Assembly: GCF_004522105.1 (NCBI RefSeq)
Contig: NZ_SPUJ01000005.1
Location: 558,001-622,000, forward strand
DNA: 64,000 nt
DNA from: Nocardioides sp. 1609
GTDB lineage: Bacteria > Actinomycetota > Actinomycetes > Propionibacteriales > Nocardioidaceae
Direction of reading: 5' to 3'
This document shows, piece by piece, positions 15,965 to 24,834 of this stretch. The notes below the pieces were generated by a model that worked only from the letters and a program-made list of their open reading frames with translations, was not told where the DNA came from and did not search any database. Both the position numbers and the translations under genes were made by a program. Each line of letters starts with the position of its first letter. Position 1 is the first letter of the stretch.

Positions 15965-18900
15965 ATGCCCGTGTCACACCGCTCGTTCGCCCGCCCCCTC
16001 GTCGCCGCCGCCGTCGGCGCCGCCCTCACCGCCGGGGTGCTGGCCGTCGTCGCACCCCCTGCCGCGACGGCTGCCGTGCCACCGCCGTCCCTGATGATCA
16101 CCGAGGTCAACGTCAACTCCGGCAACCAGCCGGGCTCCGACGGCGCCTCCCTGGACGCGTGGGAGTTCGTCGAGGTCCACAACACGACCAACGCGGCCAT
16201 CGACCTGACCGCGGCCGACGTCGCCGTGGTCTACCTGAGCGGGTCGACGCCGCGGACCCTGGCCTACGAGCCCGGCACGGTCGTGCCGGCGCACGGGACC
16301 GTCGTCCTCTGGGCCAAGAACAGCCGGTACCGCGACGCCACCTCGGAAGGCGGCACCGACGCCCGGCTGACCGACGAGCAGTTCCGTGCCTTCTACGCGG
16401 GTCTCGGCGCCGGCACCGACTACGCCCTCGCCCACCTCACCGGGCAGGACGGGCTGAACAACACCGGCACCTCGATGTACCTCACGCAGGGTGGGGTCGA
16501 GGTCTCGCGGATCACCTGGGCCGCCGCCGACGTCGGGTCCGACCAGACGGTGACCTACGGCGTCCCGGCCGCCGCGGGCTCCACCCAGCTCGCGGTCTTC
16601 GCCCAGCGCCAGGTGCCCACCCCCGGCACCGTCGACCCGGCGCAGGTGGGCGCGGTCGCCGACCCGCCGACCGACCCGCCCGCCGAGCCGGGCGTCGCCC
16701 CGAGCCTGGTCGTGACCGAGATCGCCCCCGACCTGACCGGCGACGACACCTACGAGTTCTTCGAGGTCGCGAACACCACGTCCGCGCCGATCGACGTCAG
16801 CCAGGGCTACGGGTTCTCCTACATCTTCAGCGACACCGGCACCAGCGCGAACGACAAGGTGCTCACGATCTCCGACGCGGCCGTGACGATCCCGGCCCGC
16901 GGGGTCGCCCTCGTCTGGCTGCAGTACGCCAGCGGCAACGTCGACAGCTTCGCCCGCACCGACGCCGAGTTCCGCGCCGCGGTCGGCGCACCGGCCGACG
17001 CGCTCGTCCTCCACGCCACCGGGCAGCCCGGCATGGCCAACGGCGGCAACCGCGGCATCCGGGTCGACGCGGGTGGGACGCCGCTGACCTGGTCGTTCCT
17101 CCCGGCCCGGACCGCCACCGCGATGGCCTCGACCCACTTCGGCGTCCCGGCCGCGGGTGGTGGCCTGACCCGGGTCACCGCCGACCTCGCGCCGTTCACC
17201 GCCGGCGTGGTCGACCCCGCCCAGCTCGTGCCGCCGGCCACGGAGCCGCCCGAGGAGCCCGGTGGCCCCGATGTCCCCGACCAGGGACCGCCGCCGCCGA
17301 CCGACCCCACCCTGAGCGCCCCCCTGCTGCAGGTCACCGAGGTCGCGCCGGACACCACGAACGTCGGCACCGGCGACGGCTACGAGTTCGTCGAGGTCTA
17401 CAACGCCTCCGACGAGCCGGTCGACTTCGCCGACTACACGATCAACTACCTCTACACCGACGCCAACGAGGTCACGACCAGCAGCGCGCTCTGGCCGGCG
17501 GTCCCCGCCGACCCGGTCATCGAGCCCGGCCGCACGCTCGTGCTGTGGGTCAAGAACGCCCAGAACGCCGCGCTCGGTGCCGCCGACTTCAACGCCCACT
17601 TCGGTGCGCACCTCACCGCCGGCGTCGACCTGGTCGAGATGGTGTCGGGTGGCATGGCCAACGCCGGCCTGCGCGGCATCCAGGTGCTCACCAACTCCGG
17701 TCACGACATCAGCCGCGCCTACTACCTCGACGACGCCGACACGGTCGCCGACCAGCCCCTGCAGTACCGCTGGGAGAGCGGCACCAGGCAGACCAAGATC
17801 GGCACCGCCACCGCCACCCCCGGGTACGCCGCACCGACGCAGGTGCCGGCCGGCCTCGTGCCCACGCCGGTCGACACGACCGGTCCGGTCGTCGCCGACC
17901 TGACGGGCAGCACCGACGCCCCCGATACCGACGGCCTCGCGCTCGACTTCCGTGTCACCGACGACCACCTGGTCCGCACCGTCGAGCTGACCACCGACAC
18001 CGACGTCGACGAGCCCTCGAGCCGGTTCCTGCGCTTCGGCGCGCCCGACCGCTACGCCTACGAGATCCCCGCGGTCGACCTGTACGGCAAGCGCTGGGTC
18101 GAGTACACGCTCCGCACCACCGACGGCGTCACCACGACGACGTTCGGGCCGGTCCGCGTCGTCCTCGACGAGGGCGCGCCCGCTCCCGTCCGGCTCAACG
18201 TCGCCGACGACCAGTACGTCGGCGGCACCACGCGGCTCTCCGCGACGACCGACGCCGACCCGGCCGGGCTCGCGCTGACCGTCGACGGCGCGCCGGTGGC
18301 CCCCCTGGTGCCCGCCCTCGAGGACGCTCCGGTGTTCGCCTTCGAGGCCACCAACACCGACGCGTTCTTCCGCAACGGCGTCCGGATGGGCGACGACGTC
18401 CTCGCCGTGTTCGACGAGGGCCTCTACGAGCGGATCGAGACCATCACGGCGCCGGTGCCGATCGAGCGCGCCGTGCGCGGCGAGGAGCTCACCGTCGGCA
18501 TCTACGCCGGCACCAAGGCCTTCCCGCAGCCCGACCCGAACGAGAACAACGACGACTTCTCCGCCCTCAACCTTCGCCTGGCCCTGCCCGACGGCCGGGT
18601 GCTGCGCCCGGTGCGGTGCGGCGGCGCCGGCGAGGGTCAGGCCGAGACGGTGCGGGCCTGCCCCGCCGACCCGGCGACGCGGATCGGCTTCTCCGACGCC
18701 AGCCAGGTCTACTTCACCGCCACCTTCGCCCTGCCCGACGACGCCTTCGACTCCGTGGCCCATGCCTGGGACACCACGGCGGTCGCCGACGGCGCGCACG
18801 CCGTGACCGCCACGTCGGGTGCGGAGTCGGTGACCCGCACCGTGCGCGTCGACAACACGGCGCCGTCGGTCTCCTCCTCGCTCACCGACGGACGGCGCTA

Positions 18901-21352
18901 CCGCGGCGAGGTCGTCGTCGACGCGACCGCGACCGACGCGGGCGCCGGCCTCGGGCCCGACGCGGTCACGGCCACCCTCGACGGCGAGCCCGTGACGCTG
19001 CCGTCCACGACCAGCTCGCTGGAGCTGGCCCCCGGTCCGCACCGTGTCGTGATCACCGCCCGCGACCGGGTCGGCAACGAGGTCACCCGGACGATCGACT
19101 TCACCACCGCCGACGAGCGACCCGACACCACCCTGCAGGCGCCGGAGGACGGCGCGGTGGTGGACGCCGGTGGCGTGGAGCTGCGCGCCACCGCCGGCTC
19201 GCCGGAGGGCGACGAGCTGACCATGGCCTTCCGCGAGGGCCACACGTTCGTGCCGACCGACGCGGAGGTCGGCGCCTACGCCGGCTCCACCGACGACGCC
19301 GCGAGCCTCGACCGTGACGACCGGGTGGTGCTGAGCGACGCCGAGCTGGCCGAGGTCGCCGGGACCGACGGCATCTCGCACGAGGTGTCCTCGGAGACCG
19401 AGCTGCCCTACCAGCTCTTCACCGTCGCCGTCCCGGCCGACGCGGGGGCCGACGCCTCCGTCCGGCTGCGCTGGGACGGCGCGGCCAACGCCGGCGCCAA
19501 GGTCCTGCTGTACGTCCGCGACAGCGCGTCGGGGGCCTGGGAGGAGGTGGCCCGCACGGTCACCACCGACGCCGAGCCCTTCGTGCTCGAGGCGACCGTC
19601 CCGACCGCCGGTCACGTCGTCGACGGGGAGGTCACCGTTCTGGTGCAGCACTCGGAGGGTTTCGCCGGGACGCCCGGCTCGAGCCGTGAGAGCAACCCCA
19701 CGCCGTACGCCGACGCCGCGACGCCGCGCTCGGAGTACGACTTCACCATCGGCTGGCAGTCCGACACGCAGTACTACAACGAGACCCAGGACTTCTACAA
19801 GCACCAGCTGGCGATCAACCGGTTCCTCCTCGACCAGCGCGAGGAGCTCAACCTGCAGTACGTCATCCACACCGGCGACATCGTCAACGTCGCACGCGAG
19901 CAGCGCCAGTGGGAGAACGCCGACTCGGCGTACCGCCCGCTCGACGCGGCCGGGCTGCCCTACGGCGTCCTCGCCGGCAACCACGACGTCAGTGGCGCCG
20001 AGGAGGACTACACCGAGTACTCCCGGTGGTTCGGCGAGGACCGCTACGCCGCCAACCCCTGGTACGGCGGGTCGCTGCAGGACAACCGCGGCCACTACGA
20101 CCTCGTCAGCGCCCACGGCGTCGACTTCCTGATGCTCTACATGGGCTGGGGCCCCGGCGACGAGCAGATCGACTGGATGAACGAGGTCATCGCGCGCTAC
20201 CCCGAGCGCAAGGTCTGGATCAACCTGCACGAGTTCATGCTGACCACGGGCGGGCTCGGCCCGATCCCGCAGCGGATCCAGGACGAGGTGGTCGCGACCA
20301 ACCCGAACGTCTTCGCCGTCTCCTCGGGTCACTACCACGACGCGTTCACCCGCACCGACGAGTTCGACGACGACGGGGACGGCACCGCCGACCGCACCGT
20401 CTACTCGATGCTCTTCGACTACCAGGGGCTGCCCGAGGGCGGTCTCGGGTACCTGCGCCTGCTCCACTTCGACAACGAGGGCGGGCGGATCGTCGTGCGG
20501 ACCTACTCCCCGTCCCTCGACGACTTCGACTCCGACGACCCGTCGCTGGCGCCGGAGCACCAGGAGTTCGAGATCCCGTACGCCGCCGCCGGGATCGCGC
20601 CGGTCACGAAGACCCTGGCCACGGACTCCTTCCGCGCCGACGTCCTGACCACCACCGACATCGAGGTCCTGCGCGACGTCCCGTCGGGCGCGACCCGCAC
20701 CGTCACCTGGGACGTCGAGCCCGGGGAGCACGGCTGGTACGTCGAGACCACCGGACCCTTCGGCGGCACCGACGTCTCCGAGGTCCGCACCGTCACCGTC
20801 GAGGCACCCGGCGCGCCGACGCCGGGCACGCCCCGCATCCGCGGCACCGCACGCGTCGGCCAGCTCGTCACCGCCGAGCCGGGACGCTGGCCAGCCGGCA
20901 GGTCGCTGACCTACCGGTGGCTCGCCTCCGGCCGGCCGGTCGCCGGCGCCACCGGTCGCACCCTCCGGCTCGGTCCGCAGCTGGTCGGCACGCGGCTCAC
21001 GGTCGAGGTCACCGGCCGGGGGAGCGGGTCGTCGTCCAGCACGGCCGTCTCCGCCGCGCGGACCGTCGTCCCCGGCCGGCTGGTCTCCCGCCGACCGGTC
21101 CTGCGCGGCCGGCCGGTCGTCGGTCGCGTCCTCACGGTGCGGACGGGACGGTGGGGCCCGGCCCCGGTCGACCTGCGCGTGCGGTGGTACGTCGCGGGCC
21201 GGCTGGTCCGCGGTGTGGCAGCGACGAGGCTCACCGTGCGCCCCGCGTTCCGCGGCCAGCGGATCACCGTGCGGGTGACCGGCACCAAGGACGGCTACGC
21301 GAGCCGGACGGTGACGAGCGACCCGACCACCAAGGTGGTGCGTCGCCGCTGA
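15965..21352 (+). CDS. Giant secreted lamin-tail / metallophosphoesterase protein
   Basis: 1795 residues from ATG 15965. After a signal peptide come three lamin-tail domains starting near residues 41, 247 and 454, each opening with a variant of xxxVTEVxPD and containing YEFVEVYN-like motifs. Ig-like regions fill about 640-1150. A calcineurin-type phosphoesterase (about 1258-1480) shows SDTQYY, HTGDIVN, GNHDVS, LHEF and SGHYHDAF, giving all the usual metal ligands. Two tandem Ig-like C-terminal repeats follow. There is no sortase or membrane anchor, so it is probably released. The likely role is extracellular phosphate or nucleotide scavenging or wall association (inference). Confidence 0.82.
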   Translation: MPVSHRSFARPLVAAAVGAALTAGVLAVVAPPAATAAVPPPSLMITEVNVNSGNQPGSDGASLDAWEFVEVHNTTNAAIDLTAADVAVVYLSGSTPRTLAYEPGTVVPAHGTVVLWAKNSRYRDATSEGGTDARLTDEQFRAFYAGLGAGTDYALAHLTGQDGLNNTGTSMYLTQGGVEVSRITWAAADVGSDQTVTYGVPAAAGSTQLAVFAQRQVPTPGTVDPAQVGAVADPPTDPPAEPGVAPSLVVTEIAPDLTGDDTYEFFEVANTTSAPIDVSQGYGFSYIFSDTGTSANDKVLTISDAAVTIPARGVALVWLQYASGNVDSFARTDAEFRAAVGAPADALVLHATGQPGMANGGNRGIRVDAGGTPLTWSFLPARTATAMASTHFGVPAAGGGLTRVTADLAPFTAGVVDPAQLVPPATEPPEEPGGPDVPDQGPPPPTDPTLSAPLLQVTEVAPDTTNVGTGDGYEFVEVYNASDEPVDFADYTINYLYTDANEVTTSSALWPAVPADPVIEPGRTLVLWVKNAQNAALGAADFNAHFGAHLTAGVDLVEMVSGGMANAGLRGIQVLTNSGHDISRAYYLDDADTVADQPLQYRWESGTRQTKIGTATATPGYAAPTQVPAGLVPTPVDTTGPVVADLTGSTDAPDTDGLALDFRVTDDHLVRTVELTTDTDVDEPSSRFLRFGAPDRYAYEIPAVDLYGKRWVEYTLRTTDGVTTTTFGPVRVVLDEGAPAPVRLNVADDQYVGGTTRLSATTDADPAGLALTVDGAPVAPLVPALEDAPVFAFEATNTDAFFRNGVRMGDDVLAVFDEGLYERIETITAPVPIERAVRGEELTVGIYAGTKAFPQPDPNENNDDFSALNLRLALPDGRVLRPVRCGGAGEGQAETVRACPADPATRIGFSDASQVYFTATFALPDDAFDSVAHAWDTTAVADGAHAVTATSGAESVTRTVRVDNTAPSVSSSLTDGRRYRGEVVVDATATDAGAGLGPDAVTATLDGEPVTLPSTTSSLELAPGPHRVVITARDRVGNEVTRTIDFTTADERPDTTLQAPEDGAVVDAGGVELRATAGSPEGDELTMAFREGHTFVPTDAEVGAYAGSTDDAASLDRDDRVVLSDAELAEVAGTDGISHEVSSETELPYQLFTVAVPADAGADASVRLRWDGAANAGAKVLLYVRDSASGAWEEVARTVTTDAEPFVLEATVPTAGHVVDGEVTVLVQHSEGFAGTPGSSRESNPTPYADAATPRSEYDFTIGWQSDTQYYNETQDFYKHQLAINRFLLDQREELNLQYVIHTGDIVNVAREQRQWENADSAYRPLDAAGLPYGVLAGNHDVSGAEEDYTEYSRWFGEDRYAANPWYGGSLQDNRGHYDLVSAHGVDFLMLYMGWGPGDEQIDWMNEVIARYPERKVWINLHEFMLTTGGLGPIPQRIQDEVVATNPNVFAVSSGHYHDAFTRTDEFDDDGDGTADRTVYSMLFDYQGLPEGGLGYLRLLHFDNEGGRIVVRTYSPSLDDFDSDDPSLAPEHQEFEIPYAAAGIAPVTKTLATDSFRADVLTTTDIEVLRDVPSGATRTVTWDVEPGEHGWYVETTGPFGGTDVSEVRTVTVEAPGAPTPGTPRIRGTARVGQLVTAEPGRWPAGRSLTYRWLASGRPVAGATGRTLRLGPQLVGTRLTVEVTGRGSGSSSSTAVSAARTVVPGRLVSRRPVLRGRPVVGRVLTVRTGRWGPAPVDLRVRWYVAGRLVRGVAATRLTVRPAFRGQRITVRVTGTKDGYASRTVTSDPTTKVVRRR

Positions 21353-21364
21353 CCACCGACCCGC

Positions 21365-21427
21365 GACCGGTCACGGACCCGGAGGTCCGTGACCGGTCCG
21401 GGCGGGCGGCACCGAGCCCGCCCGCCC
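21365..21427 (+). terminator. Tandem hairpins after the giant secreted protein
   Basis: 21365-21379 and 21384-21398 are exact 15-bp complements around a 4-base loop, 12 bases after the stop codon. A second GC-only hairpin follows immediately (GGGCGGGC with GCCCGCCC, to about 21427). Confidence 0.75.
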
Positions 21428-21531
21428 GTGACCCGGCTGCGTCGCGGACCCGATCCCGTCGGTGACGGCCAGCGCCCCGGCGACGGTCGCCGGGTGTCTC
21501 GGCCCGCCGGTTCCGCGGCACACTGTGTGTC

Positions 21532-21858
21532 GTGGCGTACCCGACCCCAGACGACCCACGGCAGGCACCGACCTGGACGAACCACGTCGTGGCGCAGGCC
21601 TCCCAGGCCGCACTCGGGCTGGTGCCGAGCTACGTCCACGCCCTCGGCGTGCGCGTGGACGGCTTCGACGTCACCCTGGTGGTCCAGGCACCGCACGGGT
21701 CCCCGGCCGATCGCGACCAGGACGTCGTCGACATCGCCGAGGACCTGAGGGCCTTCCTGGGACCCGATGCGCACGTGGCGACCGAGGTCCAGGCCTCCGA
21801 GACCCGTCGGCTCGACACGCACGACGGTGTCCGCTGGTTCTTCGCCACCCGCGCCTGA
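21532..21858 (+). CDS. Hypothetical protein, 108 residues
   Basis: GTG start at 21532. The protein is soluble, with no signal peptide or membrane segment. The middle has an alternating strand pattern (VRVDGFDVTLVVQAP), then an acidic helix (DRDQDVVDIAEDLRAFLG) and strands again (AHVATEVQASE). Codon use is normal for the window and the gene is bounded by a strong terminator upstream, so I take it as real. I do not recognise the family. Confidence 0.55.
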   Translation: MAYPTPDDPRQAPTWTNHVVAQASQAALGLVPSYVHALGVRVDGFDVTLVVQAPHGSPADRDQDVVDIAEDLRAFLGPDAHVATEVQASETRRLDTHDGVRWFFATRA

Positions 21859-21889
21859 CGACCTGGAGCCGGGTGCCGATCGGCCCGCC

Positions 21890-24136
21890 TCAGGCGGCGG
21901 GACCCTCGACTGCGTCGCTCGCCGGCTCGATGAAGAAGTTGTCGCGGAACAGGCCGGTGGGGTCGTAGCGGCGCTTGAGGTCGCGCAGGCGGGCGAGGTG
22001 GGCGGGTGGGAAGGCGCGTTCGAGCCACCGCGGTCCGGTACCGGTCTCGAAGCTCAGGTAGCTGCCGGACAGGTGGGGGACCAGCCGCTCCCAGGCGGTG
22101 TCGAACCCCGAGCCCGTGCCGAAGCCGGAGAGCGAGAACGCCGCGCTGCGGCCGGCGTACGCCGTGGCACCGCTCGGCACGTCGGCGACCGCGCCGCCGA
22201 CCGCGCGGATCGAGAAGAAGGACGACGTGCCCGCGTCGAGGAGGTCCGCGACCTCGGCTGCGAGCGCGGGGGAGAGGTGGTCGGCCAGGCCGGAGTGGGT
22301 GTGCGGCTCGCCGCGGCCCTGCTGGGGCCCGTCGCTGCTGTACAGGCCCATCACCTGGTCGTAGGTCGTGAGCGCGACCTGCTGCTGCAGCAGCGGGGCG
22401 ATCCGGGCGATCGGCTGCAGGCGCTCGACGACGGTGTCGGGGTCGTCCGCGTCGACGACCAGCATCGCCTGGGCGATCCGCTGTCCGCCGTGGCGCGCCC
22501 CGAGGATCACCTGGCCGGTGACGCTGCGGTCGGCGGCCTCGATCTTGCGTCCCCAGCGCTCCAGGAAGGTCGCGGTGTCGCCGGCGTCGAAGGCGAGTTG
22601 GGCGAAGGCGATCGTGCCGACCCGGTGGGCGGTGAGCTCGAAGGAGGTGGCGATGCCGAAGTTGGCCCCGGCGCCGCGCACGGCCCAGAACAGGTGGGGC
22701 TCCTCGTCGGCGCTGGCGCGCACCGCCCGGCCGTCGGCCAGGACCATCTCGACCGCGGTCAGGTGGTCGATGGTCAGACCGTGGCTGCGCGCGAACCAGC
22801 CGATCCCGCCGGCGGTCGCGAGCCCGCCGACGCCCACGCCGCCGTAGTCGCCGCTGCTGATCGCGAGCCCGTGCGGTGCGAGCGTGCGGGCCACGTCGGC
22901 CCACCGGGCGCCGGGTCCGAGCCGCACCCGGCCCGTGTCGGGGTCGAGCACCTCGACGGTGTCGAGCGCGCCGACGTCGATGACGAGGCCGCCGTGGTTG
23001 AGGGAGCGGCCGGAGATGCCGTGCCCCGCGGACAGGACGCCGAGCGGCAGCCGGCGGTGCTCGCGGGCGACGGCGACGGCCGCCTGCACCTCGGCGACGT
23101 CCTGCGGGCGGAGGACCAGGCCGGGCGCGCCGCCGCGGAGGTAGCTCGACCGGTAGCGCGCGTACGCCGGGTCGCCCGGCTCGACCGCGCGCTCGGCCAG
23201 CTCGGGCGGCAGGTCGTCGTACCGGATGCCGGGGAGCCGCCCGGCCAGGGACGCGGGACCACGGACCCGGCCGCGCTCGCGCACCCCGGAGCGGTCGCGG
23301 GCCTCGGCGACCCGGTCGCGGACCTCGCCGGTCAGTGCGGCGAAGCGTCGCAACCCGCCCTCGTCGTCGCCCATCACGACGAAGGTGCTGACGCCGTCCT
23401 CGACGGCGAGCCGGACCAGGTCGTCGGCGCCGGTGTCGGGGGTGATGTTGAGCAGCCGCACGACCTCGGCGGGGTCCCGGCCGGCCTCCCTGGCCGCCTC
23501 GTCGATCACGCCCATGCCGCGCTGGAGGTCGCCGGGCTGCAGGCACGGCATCGACGGCAGCCAGCCGTCGGCCGCGCGGCCGATCAGGCGGAGCATCCGC
23601 GGCTTGAGCGCCCCGAGCCAGATCGGTGCCGGGTGGGCGGGTGCCGGGCCGCGCTTGGCGCCGCGGACCCGGTGGTGGGCGCCGTCGACGGCGAGGACCG
23701 ACCGGTCGGAGGTGTCCCAGATGCCGCGGATGATCGTGATCGCCTCGTCCAGGGCGTCCACCGCCTCACCCGGGCTCAGACGGGTCCCGCCGTACGCCTC
23801 GATCGCGTCCCAGAACCCGCCCGCGCCCAGCCCGAGCGCGACGCGGCCGCCGGAGAGCAGGTCGAGGCTGGCCACCGACTTCGCGAGCACGGCCGGCGGG
23901 CGCAGCGGCAGGTTCAGCACGTTGCCGGCGAGCTGGATCCGCTCGGTGCGTGCGGCGGCGTACGACATGAGCGTCCAGGTGTCGAGGAACGACGGCTGGT
24001 AGGGGTGGTCCTGGAAGGTCGCGAGGTCGTAGCCGAGCTCCTCGCTGAGCACCGCGAGGTCGACCGGTCGTCGCGGTGCGGCGGCCGTCGGGGTGATGAA
24101 GGATCCGAAGCGGAGGGGGTGACCGTAGTCGGGCAT
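21890..24136 (-). CDS. Fusion: LLM F420/FMN oxidoreductase plus FAD-linked oxidase
   Basis: 748 residues from ATG 24136. Residues 1 to about 285 are a luciferase-like monooxygenase barrel (LRFGSFITPTA, ERIQLAGNVLNLPLRPP, GRVALGLGAGGFW). From about 300 a PP-loop FAD-binding oxidase begins (GVLSAGHGISGRSLNHGG, GVGVGGLATAGGIGW) and ends in a berberine-bridge-type C-terminus (RRYDPTGLFRDNFFIEP). The His that can covalently hold FAD is present in SAGHG, but the second Cys attachment site is replaced (SGDYGGVGVGG). It is divergent from an HxlR regulator that probably controls it. Two flavin chemistries in one chain suggest a two-step oxidation of one substrate. Confidence 0.82.
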   Translation of the reverse strand: MPDYGHPLRFGSFITPTAAAPRRPVDLAVLSEELGYDLATFQDHPYQPSFLDTWTLMSYAAARTERIQLAGNVLNLPLRPPAVLAKSVASLDLLSGGRVALGLGAGGFWDAIEAYGGTRLSPGEAVDALDEAITIIRGIWDTSDRSVLAVDGAHHRVRGAKRGPAPAHPAPIWLGALKPRMLRLIGRAADGWLPSMPCLQPGDLQRGMGVIDEAAREAGRDPAEVVRLLNITPDTGADDLVRLAVEDGVSTFVVMGDDEGGLRRFAALTGEVRDRVAEARDRSGVRERGRVRGPASLAGRLPGIRYDDLPPELAERAVEPGDPAYARYRSSYLRGGAPGLVLRPQDVAEVQAAVAVAREHRRLPLGVLSAGHGISGRSLNHGGLVIDVGALDTVEVLDPDTGRVRLGPGARWADVARTLAPHGLAISSGDYGGVGVGGLATAGGIGWFARSHGLTIDHLTAVEMVLADGRAVRASADEEPHLFWAVRGAGANFGIATSFELTAHRVGTIAFAQLAFDAGDTATFLERWGRKIEAADRSVTGQVILGARHGGQRIAQAMLVVDADDPDTVVERLQPIARIAPLLQQQVALTTYDQVMGLYSSDGPQQGRGEPHTHSGLADHLSPALAAEVADLLDAGTSSFFSIRAVGGAVADVPSGATAYAGRSAAFSLSGFGTGSGFDTAWERLVPHLSGSYLSFETGTGPRWLERAFPPAHLARLRDLKRRYDPTGLFRDNFFIEPASDAVEGPAA

Positions 24137-24185
24137 GTCTCCAGGATGCGTCGCTCGACGACGCGTTGCCAACCGTGGATAACCG

Positions 24186-24202
24186 ACTTACGATGAGTAA
24201 GT
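24186..24202. promoter_or_regulatory. HxlR-type operator over a leaderless start
   Basis: ACTTAC-GATGA-GTAAGT is a perfect dyad of the kind bound by HxlR-family dimers. It contains the -10 box TACGAT (24189-24194) and runs into the GTG start at 24201, so the regulator would block its own promoter and probably the divergent fusion gene. Confidence 0.6.
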
Positions 24203-24548
24203 GACCACCACTGGCTCGACCCACCACCGCCAGGGCCTGATCGACGACGCCACCTGCCGTGAGGCCACGGCGGGCCTGGAGCTCGTCGGCCGCCGGTGGA
24301 CCGGCGCGATCATGCTGGCGCTCGGCCGTGGGGCGACGCGGTTCAAGGAGGTCGAGGCGGCGGTCGAGGGGCTCTCCGCGCGCCTGCTCACCGCCCGCCT
24401 GCGCGAGCTCGAGGAGCACGGCGTCGTCGAGCGCGAGGTGATCCCGACGACGCCGGTGTCGGTGCGCTACCGGCTCACCCCGCGCGGTCGCGACCTGCTG
24501 ACCGCGATGCAGCCGCTGGTGGCCTACCACCTGCGCTGGGGCGACTGA
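24201..24548 (+). CDS. HxlR-family transcriptional regulator
   Basis: 115 residues, GTG start. The winged-helix pattern is standard: CREATAGLELVGRRWTGAIMLAL, then FKEVEAAVEGLSARLLTARLRELEEHGVV and the wing VRYRLTPRGRDLL. It has the single conserved Cys near the N-terminus seen in redox- or electrophile-sensing members (here TCREAT). It binds DNA as a dimer, and a matching dyad covers its own start. It probably represses itself and the divergent LLM/FAD oxidase. Confidence 0.85.
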   Translation: MTTTGSTHHRQGLIDDATCREATAGLELVGRRWTGAIMLALGRGATRFKEVEAAVEGLSARLLTARLRELEEHGVVEREVIPTTPVSVRYRLTPRGRDLLTAMQPLVAYHLRWGD

Positions 24549-24834
24549 CCGTCCCTCGATGCTCGAGGTGCGGTTCGCCGTGCAGCGGCCCGCGCCCCGG
24601 ATCCGTCGTCCGGGCGTCCGCCTGCCGGGTCGCGGGAGGCCTCGTTCCCGACCTGCTCCCCGCGTCCGAGCTCGCGAGTCACCCACAGGGAGGACGGGAT
24701 CCTCGACCTCGATGGGCACTGGGGACGAGACGGCGGGCGACCCGACGACCGTCCGGCGCCACGACTCGCACCACCTGGCGTCGACGACCTCGGAGCAGCA
24801 CCGACCCCACACCCCAGCCCCAGGAGGCACCACG

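Noticed and set aside
15974-20731. A 1585-residue open frame on the minus strand opposite the giant secreted protein gene
   Set aside because: It is a GC-bias shadow: low-complexity Gly/Val/Asp/Arg composition, no domain, and the plus strand has clear domains throughout.
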